From: Sinohyriopsis cumingii
Taxonomy: Eukaryota > Mollusca > Bivalvia > Unionida > Unionidae
Assembly: GCA_028554795.2 (NCBI GenBank)
Contig: CM068824.1
Coordinates: 160,511,630 to 160,575,629, forward strand
Direction: 5' to 3'
Length of the DNA stretch: 64,000 nt
In this document: one piece after another, positions 13,757-25,232 of the stretch
Layout: every line of letters begins with the position of its first letter
How positions within the stretch are numbered: position 1 is the stretch's first letter
Translations under genes and position numbers: made by a program
The notes under the pieces: model-generated
Told to the model about the DNA's origin: nothing
Databases searched by the model: none
What the model saw: the letters and a program-made list of their open reading frames with translations, nothing else

Positions 13757-15404
13757 CTATTTAATACTGATTAGTTACGCTAAAGAAGTGGCCGGCTCCC
13801 ACACGAAAATTTCTGGGGGTTAAATTGCCCTCATCGAAAGAAATCTAGTCAGGCTGTAATTTTCATGCAAGAATGAAAATATAAGGGACTCCGAGACTGA
13901 ATTTGGAAGAAATTCTCTCGCAAAACATTGGTCAAGGGGACCGAATGTCTGGAAAATCAACGGACACAATTTTGATGGTCGACGCGAACAAAGCTTGAAA
14001 GCACAAGGTATTTGCGTCAATTTCATGTAGTTCGTTGATGCCAATATAATTTTTTGCTTGAATTTAGTTGTTTATATTTGCATGAATTTATTTGTTTAAA
14101 TCCGTTGATCAATTCTCTTGTAACTGTGTTTGGGTTAATCTATCTGAATGCGTACAAAGATATTCTTTATATCCGTTTGACGAATTGTTTGAATTTGTCG
14201 TCTTGATTGTTATAAGAATCTAAGAATTTCATGCATTACTATAGTTGATATGAGTTACGAGAATCCGTTTGAATTCACTGATCTTATATGATTTCACGTA
14301 TGTTAAAGACTTGAATTTGTGTATTCACTGAAAATCACATAGTTAAGACGTGTAATCAATTTCATTCATTCATTTGTGTAATTGAAACGAGAACGGAACT
14401 GTTATGTCTCGTGTACTGTTAATGGGAATCAGCGACGAAATAGCCATTGAAAAGTACATTAATCTCGTGAAATTAGGTTTGTTTATGGTCTGTCATGTTT
14501 AGCTTGACCAGACAGCCTTTGGTATATGTTTGAATTCCGACAGAATGATATCTGACATAACGAGAGAAGAGTAATGATCTGTTCCCAGTAGGACAACTGA
14601 CGGAATATTTAGGTTGCTTCTGTTTATTTTGAAAGGGGAAATAGCTCCACGGACGTATCCACATAAGTCTCCACTGACGTATCCACGTACCTACTTATCC
14701 AAGTATCTACGTACTTACGTATCCTCCTACCCACACAAAGATTGAGGGCCGAAAAGAGGCGAGACAGTATGGAGGTCGGAAAAGGGAAAAAGTGAAAGAA
14801 ATTTGAGGAACCACGATAGTGTAGTTGGAGTGGAAAGGAATAAGCAGGTGATGAAGTTGTACTAGGCAATGACTTCGATCGTTCACTCGATTATATGATG
14901 AACTAATTCTATAATTTAAAACAGATCGGCTATTTATATAAATATATTTTTGTTTGAAATTCGGTGAAAGATTTTTTTCATAAACAAGTGTATCTTTCTA
15001 ATGTAATGTATTATCCCAGTTGTTTATGTAATTGATTAAAATTTTGTTTTTCCAGGTACGGGGGCTCGTGTCATTCTCTATATCTGCTCTGATCTCTATT
15101 TATTCCATCTATAATTTCACACTTCCTTTTAATGTTTACTTGATCAGGCAACAATACAGAGTGTGATCACCCTCTAGATAACGATAGCCAAATAAAGCGG
15201 ACGCCTTGTAAGAAGGTACAACCTCATAATACCACACCACCAGTAGCAACAGCTACAACGACAATACTTTTTGTTGTGTTCCACCTGACAACCGTTAGAT
15301 TGCGTTCGCTTCTTGTTGGACTAATTTAATTGGTTCATCCCAAGGTACTTAGGACGTTGTTCGGTATGGTGATGGTATCATTTAAATCCTATGACTATAC
15401 GCTT
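13756..15404. other. Non-coding stretch
   Basis: No gene. A degenerate CGTATCCAC-type repeat is at 14,650-14,715. GTACGGGGGCTCGTG near 15,057 superficially resembles a primer-binding site, but I see no LTR beside it. Confidence 0.5.
14650..14715. repeat. Degenerate CGTATCCAC short repeats
   Basis: Variants of (A)CGTATCCAC / CGTATCCTCC / AAGTATCTACG spaced by 7-15 bases. Confidence 0.6.
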
Positions 15405-15408
15405 CTGT

Positions 15409-15955
15409 GGTGACGTTATCGATAGGGTAAGGTTTTGCGTATGTAATTACGTTATCGATAGGGTAAGGTTTTGCATTTTGTAGTGACGTTACCGATATGG
15501 TAAAACTTTGGTGTCTGTAGTGACGTTTTCGACAGGTAAAGCTTTTGCTTCCGCGGTGACGTTTTCAATAGGTTTACTTCTATAGTGACGTTATCGATAG
15601 GGTTAAGCTTTTGCTTCAGCAGTGACGTTATCGATAGGTTTACTCGTTAAGTTATCGATAAGTTGAAGCTTTCGCTTCTGCAGTGACATTATTATCGATA
15701 GGGAAGCTTTTGTTTTGTGGTAATGTTATCAACATGGCGACGCTTTTGCTTCTGTGGACGTTATCAATAGGATATATCTTTTGCGTTTGTGTTGACGTTA
15801 TGGATAGAGTAAATCTATGAACAGAGTAAATATTTTGCGTCTGTAGTGACGTTGAGGTTATCATTGGGGTAAATCTTTTGTTTCTATACTGACGCTCTCA
15901 ATAGGATAAAGCTTTTGCTTTTGTTTTGACGTTATCGATAGGGTGATGCTTCTCG
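15409..15955. repeat. ~38-bp minisatellite with TATCGATA and TGACGTTA
   Basis: About fourteen degenerate units with consensus GTGACGTTATCGATAGGG followed by TAAAGCTTTTGCTTCTGTA. Many units keep the palindrome TATCGATA, the recognition sequence of the insect factor DREF/BEAF, next to the CRE-like TGACGT. The array is non-coding. Confidence 0.88.
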
Positions 15956-16253
15956 TAGTATGCAGACTAGGAAATGTTGTAATGTTGTATAACTCATGGT
16001 GATACGATCACAATTAAGTAATTTCTAGTACTTCTCTGTTTTGTTCATTAAAGAAATCATTCTACATTTCAGACTTTGGATTAGTTTATCACAATAAATA
16101 TGTCATTTTCATCTATGTCAGTTTTAAAGAAATAGATCATAAAATTCTCCTTCAACAACTGCTCTAATTTAATCCAAATGTCTATACATTTTCATACTCA
16201 AATAATAAATTTATAATTGACTATTCTTCAGTTCACAATATCTATATTTATTA

Positions 16254-16299
<46 letters not shown>

Positions 16300-16700
16300 T
16301 AATTTTAAATATAAATCCATTCATTTCCTATTATCAACCTACGCGGAGAGAAAAATAACACCATTTTTTCTGAATCTATAATATCAAATTTTTTTAATTC
16401 TGGTATAAACTCGTATTCAACAAAGTATGCATCCTCTCTTATTTCAAAAAATGAATTATAAATATGCATTATAAATTACTACAAAATCTATTTTTTTATT
16501 CTTGGATTGTCACCTTTTCATTTCCAAATAAATCTTTTCAATTTTGAGGAATTTGTATCACTAACATTTAATCTAAACTAGTTCGTTTTAATATATGCAC
16601 ATATTTTAATTTTTAAAAAAGCATTCGTCACCATAAGAATTTAGGAAAATTCACAAAGTTACATAATATTTTTTAACTTTTAATTTATGAATATTTCAAA
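15956..16700. other. Very AT-rich non-coding stretch
   Basis: Contains a (TTA)n microsatellite at about 16,250-16,297. No gene. Confidence 0.6.
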
Positions 16701-16759
16701 AATATATTTTATCAACCTGGATTGTGTTACATAAATCGTTGATCTTGATCTAAAAAGAA

Positions 16760-17405
16760 AACGAAAATCATCAATGATGTTGTCAAAATGTACTGAGACA
16801 TTATGTAGTCCGGACATCAGTAAGTCGATGAGTCGGGCGAAACTGGCGGGTGCCGTTTTCATACTGGAGAGAATGACGTTAAATTTATAGAGCCCGAACG
16901 GAGTCACAAATGCAAAGGTTTGCCTCGATTCTTCCGCTAGAGGAACTTGCCAGTAACCCTTAGTTAGATCTATCTGACTCAAGTAACTTCCATAACCAAT
17001 CTTTTCAAATAGATCGTCCATTCGTGGGACTGGATACGCGTCGAATACGGTGATATTATTAAGCTTGTGGTAATCTATAAATAGCCAAAGAGTTCCAGCT
17101 TTCTTGTCAACTAATACACAAGGCGATCTCCATGGACTGATTGAGGGTCAAATAAGGCATTGCTATAGCATTTCATCCAATATTGTTTTCACCTCTTTCC
17201 GTTGCGCGAAAAGTATTCTATATGGCCCTTTTTAATTGGTGTCTCCGAAGTTATCTTGATACTGTGAGTTAAGATGTTTGTTCGACCACTCCTTGTTGTT
17301 AGAACATCCTGAAATTCGTTGCAAAGATTTCTAATATCCTCTCGTTGCTCCTTCGACAAGGTGACTCCCAGCTTAACATCAGCATCACCTTCACCTGCTC
17401 TTGGA
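16760..17405 (-). pseudogene. gypsy-1 reverse transcriptase, N-terminal half
   Basis: Begins in the same frame block as the integrase C-terminus: LSKEQREDIRNLC and FQDVLTTRSGRTN, then HSIKIT, the usual entry to the RT domain. A second frame gives PRMDDLFEKIG, YLSQIDLTKGYWQVPL (motif A, catalytic Asp present) and FGLYKFNVILSSMKTAPASF. The YxDD box is degraded to HFDNIIDD near 16,770. RNase H is missing. The intervening DNA at 17,022-17,188 still carries RT-like text but is frame-broken. Confidence 0.85.
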
Positions 17406-17459
17406 GGAAAATCAATATCCGCACATTCGTTCTCGTCTGCCTGCATCGCCAGCAACACA

Positions 17460-18468
17460 GCACACTTGTATCCTCTCAGTAACTTTACATGATAGGTTGC
17501 CGTACCGCGTCTACCCGGTAAAGATACCTGGTAGTTAACATCGTTTACCTTTCGGACCACACGCTAAGGTCTCTGCCATTGTGCCTCCATCTTGGACGAA
17601 CTTGATGACAAGAGAATAAGGCCTTCATTTCCTGGACTAAATTCTTTTGTTTTCTTGTGACGGTCATACAATACTTGGATTGTCTTTTGGCGATCCAAAA
17701 GATTATCTTTGACAAGAGTCCCGATGTCAGCCAACTTCTCACGCATTTTCACAACATGCTCCACAGTTGACTTCCTTACTTTCTCCACTCCCGTAAACAA
17801 GTTTTGTAAAATCTGCATTTGCCCCCTAACTAGCAAACCATACAACATCTCAAAGTGTGCAAATCCAGTTTCCTCATGTTGGACTTCGCGGTCCGCAAAA
17901 CACAAATATGGTAACATCTCATCCCATCCATTCTTGTTGTCTGTATAGAACTTCCACAACACTAACTTCATCGTCCCATTAAAACGTTCTACCTTTCAAT
18001 CAGTTTGTGGGTGATAAGGTGGTGTTGTAACTCTACGGAAACCTAATAGCTCATACAACTGTTTCAATAAGGTGCTAGTGAAGGTGGTTTCTTTGTCTGT
18101 TAATATGACCCTTGGAAAACCTACACGGCTAAACAACTCAATCAGTGCTCTAGCTACACACGTTACCTCCATATCCTTTGAGGAAAAGCTTCGGGATACC
18201 TCGTTGCATCATCTACAACCGTCAGAATGTATTTGTGTCCAGACTTCGTTCTAGATAACGGTTCTACAATATCCATTACAAGTTTTGATAACGGTTCTGT
18301 TATCACCGGTGGGTAAACCGTTGGAGATTTCCCACCTGTAGCCCGTTTTGCTGTCAGTTGACATTCATGACATGATGTACAATATCTTTTTACACCTGAA
18401 AACATTCCAAGACAAAAGAACGATTGGAGAATTCTCTCTTGTTTTCTCCAAACACAAGTGACCTGCAA
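17460..18468 (-). pseudogene. gypsy-1 integrase
   Basis: An HHCC zinc-binding motif is visible (CTSCHECQ, about 18,360), then the core with VMDIVEPL and YILTVVDDATRYPEAF (first Asp), LTDKETTF (second Asp, about 18,110) and VERFNG (Glu, about 17,985). A stop codon interrupts just before that Glu block. The C-terminal part continues with MLPYLCFADREVQHEETGF and ends in YQVSLPGRRGTATYHV at about 17,500, the usual C-terminal module of this group. Several frames are needed to read it. Confidence 0.85.
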
Positions 18469-18565
18469 GGGGTCGATCGTGTGCCAGCTCCATTACCATA
18501 TTTCGTAATCCTGCTGGTACAACAATTTGCTCCCCTCCAAGCAAACCATCACCAGGTTGCCATTT

Positions 18566-19201
18566 CTACAGCAAAATATCATTCTCCCAGAAGAATGCCG
18601 TTGGCTTCTCATCTACCTCCTCACGAGCAGCAAAGGACTTCTCTCTAATATCTTGCAGTGAAATATCCGCAGTCTGTAGTTTGGACAACATGTCCGCGTG
18701 CATTGCTAAAATTTTGTCATCTTCAATGTCGTCACGCTGATCAATATCTGCTCTCTCATTCCTGTTGTTGACTTCATTATTATCCTCATCCTTACATTGG
18801 TCAGTATTTTCCACAGTCCTTTCATAATCAAGTCCTCTTACCATCGACCTCGTAACAACAAATGACCCCTTCTTGCTTTGTATATCCATGCCCAATAGGG
18901 GTCCAACGGCTAAATTTGAAACAAGATCAACTTGCGCTGGTCCCTTATAATGCGGAGTGTCGATATTTACCACAGCCAACTGTGCGGCAAATGGCTGACC
19001 CACTGTTGTGTTTAATGTCACTTTGTGACCCTCCAGCTTGCAACTCTCGTCAAGGAGGTGTTCTCTTATCAAGGTCAAATTTGAGCAAGTGTCCTTCACA
19101 AACATGATCTCGCGCCCATTTACACATCCTGTTTCCGAAATAAGCCTTTCATCAATTGTTGACCTAACAAAAGAAGTTGCTGGGTTGCCACGATGTTTCA
19201 T
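18566..19201 (-). pseudogene. gypsy-1 protease region
   Basis: The 211-codon frame includes VNGREIMFVKDTCSNLTLI, where the catalytic D-T/S-G of retroviral-type aspartic proteases is replaced by D-T-C, then GPLLGMDI, the C-terminal flap/helix signature (LLG.D). The remainder is an acidic linker to integrase. It begins right after the gag zinc knuckle remnant. Confidence 0.75.
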
Positions 19202-19202
19202 A

Positions 19203-20031
19203 TCATCTGTTGGACAATACCTTGCAATATGTCCTCATTGCTTGCATCGATAATACTGCCTGTTTGGACTGGTCATTCGTCGATGTTAGTATCGCTTGAT
19301 GCTGTAAGTTCTGAATATTCATCTTGTTACTATTTACAATTATATTTTGACGAAACTTTTTCTTCTGCCCTTGCTCTTGTACATTGGTGGGAATATAATC
19401 TTCTGCAACCTCTACAACCGGACTAGAGCCATTGTTCCTCCTAATCCACTGTGTTTGATCTTGTGACAAGGATTTAAAAAAAAATTCCTCACGAAGACAA
19501 ATAATTGGGTCACGGTCATCCAAGAAACGCTTTATGTGTTGATCAGTCCTGGCCATCAGACCACGATACGTCTCGGTGCTTTCCTTCTTCATGCTCACCA
19601 ACGCAGTGAAAAGTTCATGCGGTCTCTTTCCAAAGCGATCAATCAGTCCTTTCCTGAGTTCCAGGTAATCGCCACAAGTTTGAGTTGCAACATATCTAGC
19701 CTCACCTCTCAAAAGAGTTCTTAGCTGTAATACTTTCAACTCGTCAGACCACTCAGCATGTTTTGCAATCGATTCAAACGCTGCTAGGAAAGTCACAATA
19801 TCTTCTCGTACATGGTCATATGCCTGAAGCTCTACCTTAAATGGCATTGAAGATGTGTTTCCGTCGCATTTCTTGATGTCTTACTCTTTCTAACTCAATT
19901 TCACAACGCTTCATTTGTAATCTTAATTTCTCTCTTTCCAGCTCCCATTCAAACTCCTTCTGTGTTTACTCCAGTTCACTTTCACTCTTCTTTGCGCTAG
20001 GTTTTCGCTTTGTTTTCTTGGGTGGTTGCAT
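19203..20031 (-). pseudogene. gypsy-1 gag
   Basis: The main frame 19,847-19,203 contains FLAAFESIAKHAEWSDE and LLRGEARYVATQ, then YLELRKGLIDRFG, the capsid-like region of Ty3/gypsy gag. A broken CCHC zinc knuckle lies at about 19,215-19,250 (the second Cys is lost to a stop; GHIARYC remains). An upstream coiled-coil segment rich in Glu/Lys runs from an ATG at about 20,031 but has a stop and frameshift. Confidence 0.8.
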
Positions 20032-20439
20032 GTGCTCAAGGAAAAGTACTACTTTCATTCTCCGGAATCTCAGTATATTTAAATTCCATAAAATTCTGTA
20101 CTGACGCTTTTCTTCGTGGTCATCCTGAAGCAATTGTTACTCCCTAAACGTAGACGTCACAAGTAACCGACATACTGACAAACTATATGCACGTGCTGTA
20201 AGTTCTATCAATGGACTAGCTTTTCTTATCTACGAGTTTCTGGTCTTATACGTGTACACTCGTTACAGTAATACACATTTTGCACTTAGCAATCAACAAC
20301 TGTACTTTATACACTCAGTACAACCAGTCGCTGCTAATATCACACACAGATTTACTGAATTAACAGCTTTCAGAATTGACGAATACAATTCCAAAGTATT
20401 GAACAATTCCAAATAATTCACAAAGAATTATCGGAATCA

Positions 20440-20457
20440 GTACCGCTGCCACCAAAA
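20440..20457 (-). promoter_or_regulatory. Primer-binding site, gypsy-1
   Basis: On the minus strand TGGTGGCAGCGG follows the LTR end after a few bases. TGG is the complement of the tRNA CCA end. The tRNA species is not certain. Confidence 0.6.
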
Positions 20458-20825
20458 TGTTACATTCGGGTTCAAAGCACACACAAATACCAAGTAAGGG
20501 TCCTACAAACTAAAAGCGTATAAAAACCAGTGTTGCGAACAGTACCAAGCCCAGCTACATAACTGCCTGCTCTCCCATTCTGCTCTTGTTTTAGTAAGGG
20601 TTAGAGATAATACAGTATTTTAATTCATTTAACATTTGTGCCTTATCCAATGGCATGAACTGGTCCAGGCTCAGTTAGCCATGGGAAGATAAACAACAGA
20701 ACCGAACCTGTTGACAGTCTCTGGTATCAAATATCCAGAATTCTGGGATTAATGTTCTGGCCAACTGTCACTACTAACAACAAGAATCTGATACAGGCGC
20801 TGAGAGTGAAATCATACTGATAACA
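20458..20825 (-). repeat. LTR of gypsy-1 (approximate)
   Basis: On the minus strand the 3' boundary is well placed, ending TGTAACA just before the primer-binding site. The 5' boundary is either TGTTAG (about 20,779) or TGTTAT (about 20,825), both giving the TGTTA...TAACA ends seen in the neighbouring element. No second LTR was found for comparison. Confidence 0.55.
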
Positions 20826-21011
20826 ATGTGATAAAAAATTACACAAGATGAAATCTTATTAATGACACAAAGTATATATGAAACAATACAATATTACTAT
20901 ACACGTGAAAGTCCAACTGCTAAAAATTGTCTTTTTCATTAATTTGACTAATGTCAGTATTGTATTCCTGAAACATCAAGCTTCATATTAATAATCTCTG
21001 ATATTTGTTTT

Positions 21012-21639
21012 TCATCTTGTCAATGAAAATAAGGGAGTTGTGATCACTAAAAACAATAATCGGAGAGGAACTGAACTAATATAGACTTCAAATTGTTGGA
21101 ATGCCAATATTAAAGCCAAACTTTCCTGCTCGAGTATGGAATGATTTCTCTGGTGCTTATTTATTTTCTTAGAAAAATAGCAAACTGCATGATCTATACC
21201 ATTTCTGTCTTCTTGAACTAATAATACACCAACGATAACATCATTTGCATCAACAGCTATTTTAAATGATTGACTCAAATTTGAAACTCAAAGAACTGGT
21301 GCACTCTCAAGTATGACCTTTAACTCATCACAAGACTTCTGACATTTTTCAGACCAATAAAACTTGGTTTTCCCGCACTGGATGATCTATACCATTTCTG
21401 TCTTCTTGAACCAATAATACACCAACCATAACATCATTTGCATCAACAGCTATTTTAAATGATTGACACAAATTTGGAGCTGAAGGAACCGGTGCACTCT
21501 CAAGTATGACCTTTAACTTATCACAAGCTTCCTGACATTTTTCAGACCAATGAAACTTGGTTTTCCTGCACAACAAATTTGTGAGTGATTCAGGAATTAT
21601 GGAAACATGGGAACGAAATTTCAGACAGTATCCAGCCAT
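21012..21639 (-). pseudogene. gypsy-2 RT connection and RNase H, with internal duplication
   Basis: FKIAVDANDV(I/M)VGVLLVQ, the first RNase H block with the catalytic Asp, appears twice because about 186 bp (21,190-21,374 and 21,383-21,568) are tandemly duplicated. The copy nearest 21,012 goes on to CYFSKKINKHQRNHS and EQESLALILAFQQFEVY, normal RNase H sequence. Broken by a frameshift at the duplication junction. Confidence 0.85.
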
Positions 21640-21804
21640 ACCCGAAAATCGCGTTGCTTTTTACTGACATGTACATGGAATTCAGATATAGCCTTAGCAT
21701 CTATAAGTTTAACTTGCCCCACGATATGTCAGAGAAATATAACACAAGCACGAAAAAAACCACTTTTGCATAAATTAATTGTCAAGTTTGCATCAGTGAG
21801 TCTG

Positions 21805-22296
21805 TCAAAGAATTTCCGAATTATATAAGTGATCTTTCCAGGTGTCGTTGTAGATGATGACATCATCGATATAAGCTTGATACTTATCTAGACCAGATGT
21901 ACTCATGTTCAGTAAACGTTGAAAAGTACAAAGCGAACCTTTTGTCCGAAATGGCACTACTTTATACTGCCAAAATCCATATGTAGTCACGAATGCCGAA
22001 ATTTCATTTGCCCTTTCGGTCAGTGGAATTTGCCAGAATCCTTTCACAAGGTCGCATTTGGTGACAAACTTGGCATTTCCAATTTTATCAATGCAGTCAT
22101 CGATTATTAGCAATGGAAATGAATCTGTTTTGGTGACAATGTTCACCTTTATATAGTCTGTGCACATGCAGAAAGTATTATCTGGTTTTGGTACAAGTTT
22201 ACTTGGTTCTATGAAATCATTCTCCAGCAAATACTGAATTTCCTTTTTCAAACATTCCTGTTTGAGAGGGTTCATCCTGTACGGACGCTGTTTCAC
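21805..22296 (-). pseudogene. gypsy-2 reverse transcriptase
   Basis: A 163-codon open frame covers the RT fingers and palm: QRPYRMNPLK, FVTKCDLVKGFWQIPLT (motif A Asp), and YQAYIDDVIIYNDTW, in which the catalytic Y-I-D-D is intact. Residues usually invariant between them are altered (FRTKGSLCTFQRLL instead of FGMKNAPATFQRLM), a sign of decay. Confidence 0.9.
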
Positions 22297-22604
22297 AGGT
22301 GTGGAATCGATAATTTCAACGTCAAGGTAAATTTTATTTGTTCTTGTGGAACATCTGGAAACAAGTGCTCATATTCAAGTCAATCCTTTTTTTAGTTCGT
22401 TCTTATATTGCTGCTGCAGATGTGAAAGTTTCTGGTTCAGATTATTCATAATCTCTAAATTCCGAAGATTGGTTACTTAAAAATCACTAGAGTTCAAATG
22501 CATTCCATAGCTTAAATCCTCACTGTGTGGAACAGGTGCAACTAAATGGTTTGTATGATTAACCTGGCTATCTCTATCAACATACCGTTACTCCTTTAAT
22601 ATAT

Positions 22605-23322
22605 TTACATCCTATGAGTAATAATCTTGTGATTTAAATCACTCATTTTCTTCTTGATTTTATAAGGACCATAATACCTAATCTGAAGAAAATTTCGAAG
22701 AATGAGCAAGAGAGACAGAATTCTATTACTAGACTGAAATGTTCTCTCCTCTGTATTTTCATCATACCTTAATTTCATGCTTGACTGAGTAGAGTGCAGA
22801 TTAGTTCTTGCAACCTCACAAGCATTTGATAGAGTGTACTTAAAATTCAAAACAGACTCAAGAAGATTAATTTCTGTATCTTCACTTGAAAGAAGTTTCT
22901 CTTTTGACAACTTCAATGGTTCACGAACAGTACGTCCAAAAACAAGTTCAAAAAGACTCAATCCTAAAGATTGCTGAACTGTTTCGCTAACAGCAAACAA
23001 ACGTAAATGAACACATTTGTCCTAATCTTTTCCAGTATCAAAACAATATGACCGAATCATATTTTTCAAGGTGTGAACCCCAGCTGAGTCATACCAAAGA
23101 CTTATAAAAATGGTACTAACAACTGCCTCGCTTGGCGCTCTGCATTAAGAGGTTAGTGTTAGGACTGGTCGGCCTGGTGTCAGGATAATGTGACTGGGTG
23201 GGACATCGTGCTATATGTCTGCAACATGATGCCCCAGTGCTAGACATCAGTATAAACTGCCACACTGCAGACTTCGTAGCGATATGACTGAAACATTGTT
23301 ACAGCTCTGTTAAAAATCATAA

Positions 23323-23378
<56 letters not shown>

Positions 23379-24186
23379 TTTGATGAAATCTTTCTAAAGC
23401 CCCTTAGCTTTCAAGGTGATAGGCAGAATACTTGAATTGTTGGATGCCTAATTCATGCATTACTTGCTGGAAATTTCCAGACATAAAATTTGACCCTTGA
23501 TCATATTGGACAGATTTGGGAAGGCCATATTGAGCAAACAGCATACCAAAGCTTTTACTACTGTTTTAGTTGTAATATTCCCCAAAGCAATTGCCTCTTG
23601 AAATCTTGTTGACGCACACATTATGGTCAATAATATTGGTTGCCTGACTTGGTCTTAGGTAAGGGACCGACACAGTCTGCCATTATTCTGCTAAATGGTT
23701 CGTCTAATGCAGATATAGGCTGCAGATGAGCCTTAGGTATCTTCTAAATGGGATTCCTACCATTTGACAAGTGTGACAAGATCTACTGTACTTACAAACA
23801 CATAACTTTTAATTTTTGGACAATAAAAGTTATTCAAGATTGTCTGATAAGTCTTGTTGATCCTTAAATGACCAGCTAAAGGAGTTTCATCGGCCAAACG
23901 AAGAATTTCCTGTCTATACGATTTTGGAACTACAATTCGATAGTTCATCGACCACTAGTCAACACCATGTACCTCAGTTGGTCTCAAAAAGACCCCATTT
24001 TAACAAAATAACAAGCAGGTAATTCTGTGGCTTCAGTTTCACTAATGGCATCTGAAATAAACATGTGATCCCAGGATCTTTTTCCTGTTTGACGAAAAGT
24101 GATTGTCGTTTGTCACCCTGATTAGAATAAAGAGAATGAGTAGTTAAGAGATGATCAGTGTGATCAATACCCTTTAACTGACCCAA
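22605..24186 (-). pseudogene. gypsy-2 integrase
   Basis: Pieces in order: GDKRQSLFVKQEKDPG (24,100), then VVPKSYRQEILRLADETPLAGHL with KTYQTILNNFYCPKI (zinc-binding region, 23,948-23,757), core remnants at 23,400-23,700 and the C-terminal part 23,000-22,605 (LSLFELVFGRTVREPLK, RYYGPYKIKKKM). A SINE of about 300 bp interrupts it at 23,070-23,376. Its position upstream of RT is direct evidence for the INT-RT order. Confidence 0.85.
23070..23376 (+). mobile_element. tRNA-derived SINE inside gypsy-2 integrase
   Basis: Starts in the tRNA-like head (GTGAACCCCAGC, a B-box remnant), then CATACCAAAGACTTATAAAAATGG, CTGCCTCGCTTGGCGCTC, GGTCGGCCTGGTGTCAGGAT, GCTAGACATCAGTATAAAC and CGTAGCGATATGACTGAA, and ends in (CA)n of about 45 bp. 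This copy shows the uninterrupted sequence around the hexamer GACATC targeted at 8.1 kb. Confidence 0.9.
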
Positions 24187-24203
24187 AAGAGGCGTAAAAT
24201 TGA

Positions 24204-25105
24204 TGTTATGTATATTTGATTTAATTTATATTTGATTTAATTTAATTGACTAAATTTTAAAATCATTTTTTAAATTTTATTACATGTCAATGTAGTGCAA
24301 TTTTGTTTACTAGGAATTTGATAATTTTCCAGAAACTAGTTTGTCCTAAGAGTTAGTTGTAAATACCGAACTTTGTATATTATGCTGACCCAGTTCCCAG
24401 CCTTGATTGAGGGTCAAGTAAACAACTTTTGTAGTCATTTTTTAATGTAAGAATGATAATTGTGGAATCGAGGCTGTATTGGTTTACGTACCATTAGATT
24501 TGTAGATTCTTTCCAAGCCTTTCTAGAATGTGATCACGTGACCCTCGCCTGGGACTCTGTTTACGTCTCAAGTTATTGTATAACCTTTGTTTATAGAGAT
24601 ATTTCTCAGTTGGGGTTCTAAACACTGGTACGTAAAGATGTTCGTTTTGTTGTAACAGTTTGGAGTTATAATTTCATTCAAATTATCTGGATTCTAAAAG
24701 GTGAATTCTTTTTCCTGGAAATATTTGAGTGCTGGTACAGAATTCTTGGACAAAGACATTTATTTAAATTTTATTCGAAATTCAAACACTGGAATATCGT
24801 TTTCTGTAGTTCACAAAGGACTACACATCACCTCTATACTGACTACAGTATATGTCATCGCCTTCCATTTTAGAAATTTCGCCTAGACTCGAACGTGAAT
24901 TCATTAGAACATTACTAGGTCTTCTAAAATTTAATTCGTGGATTATTGTTGGATTATTTTTGGAGTTGAGTCTTAAAACCGTAAGTTATTTTTTTCATTT
25001 CTGTTGTGTTTTACCAGGGAAATAAAATATTTGTTAAATTTTTCAAAGCTTTTTGTTTTCATTATCTTTTTTTTTTACTGTTTATTCGAGCCTAAACACG
25101 TAACA
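24204..25105 (+). repeat. 5' LTR of gypsy-3
   Basis: The segment begins TGTTATG and ends CGTAACA, giving perfect TGTTA...TAACA termini, and is followed after seven bases by a primer-binding site. Length is about 900 bp. The right part includes AATAAA at about 25,020. No second LTR is present downstream, so the boundary rests on termini and primer-binding site only. Confidence 0.75.
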
Positions 25106-25112
25106 TAAGAAT

Positions 25113-25130
25113 TGGGTGGCTCGTCCGGGA
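25113..25130 (+). promoter_or_regulatory. Primer-binding site resembling tRNA-Pro type
   Basis: TGGGTGGCTCGTCCGGGA differs by one inserted base from the classic tRNA-Pro primer-binding site used by gammaretroviruses. It lies just after the LTR. Confidence 0.75.
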
Positions 25131-25232
25131 TTTATGAATTTTTGGCTAAAATATTTCAGAAAACATTGTTTTTTGAAATTTGGATTCACCTAGCTTTTGA
25201 CATTTTTAGTTAAATCGGCAAGCTTTTTTCAA

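Larger units (their letters stand above)
16700..20825 (-). mobile_element. Ty3/gypsy-type retrotransposon 1, decayed, INT before RT
   Basis: Read on the minus strand the order is LTR (20,825-20,458), primer-binding site, gag (20,031-19,203), protease (19,201-18,566), integrase (18,468-17,460), then the start of reverse transcriptase (17,400-16,760), where it is truncated. Integrase upstream of reverse transcriptase is not the standard Ty3/gypsy order and matches the Gmr1-like group. Frameshifts and stops separate every block. No 3' LTR is visible. Confidence 0.85.
21012..24190 (-). mobile_element. Ty3/gypsy-type retrotransposon 2, decayed, INT before RT
   Basis: On the minus strand: integrase (24,186-22,605, with a SINE inserted), reverse transcriptase (22,296-21,805), then RT connection and RNase H (21,639-21,012). 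Gag and protease are absent; the copy is cut off at the point where the LTR of element 3 begins. It belongs to the same family as element 3, sharing GPYK(I/V)KKKM and SLYSNQGDKRQSL-like blocks. Confidence 0.85.

Noticed and set aside
15057-15080. Retroviral primer-binding site (GGGGGCTCGTG)
   Set aside because: Only part of the site matches and there is no LTR end or gag beside it.
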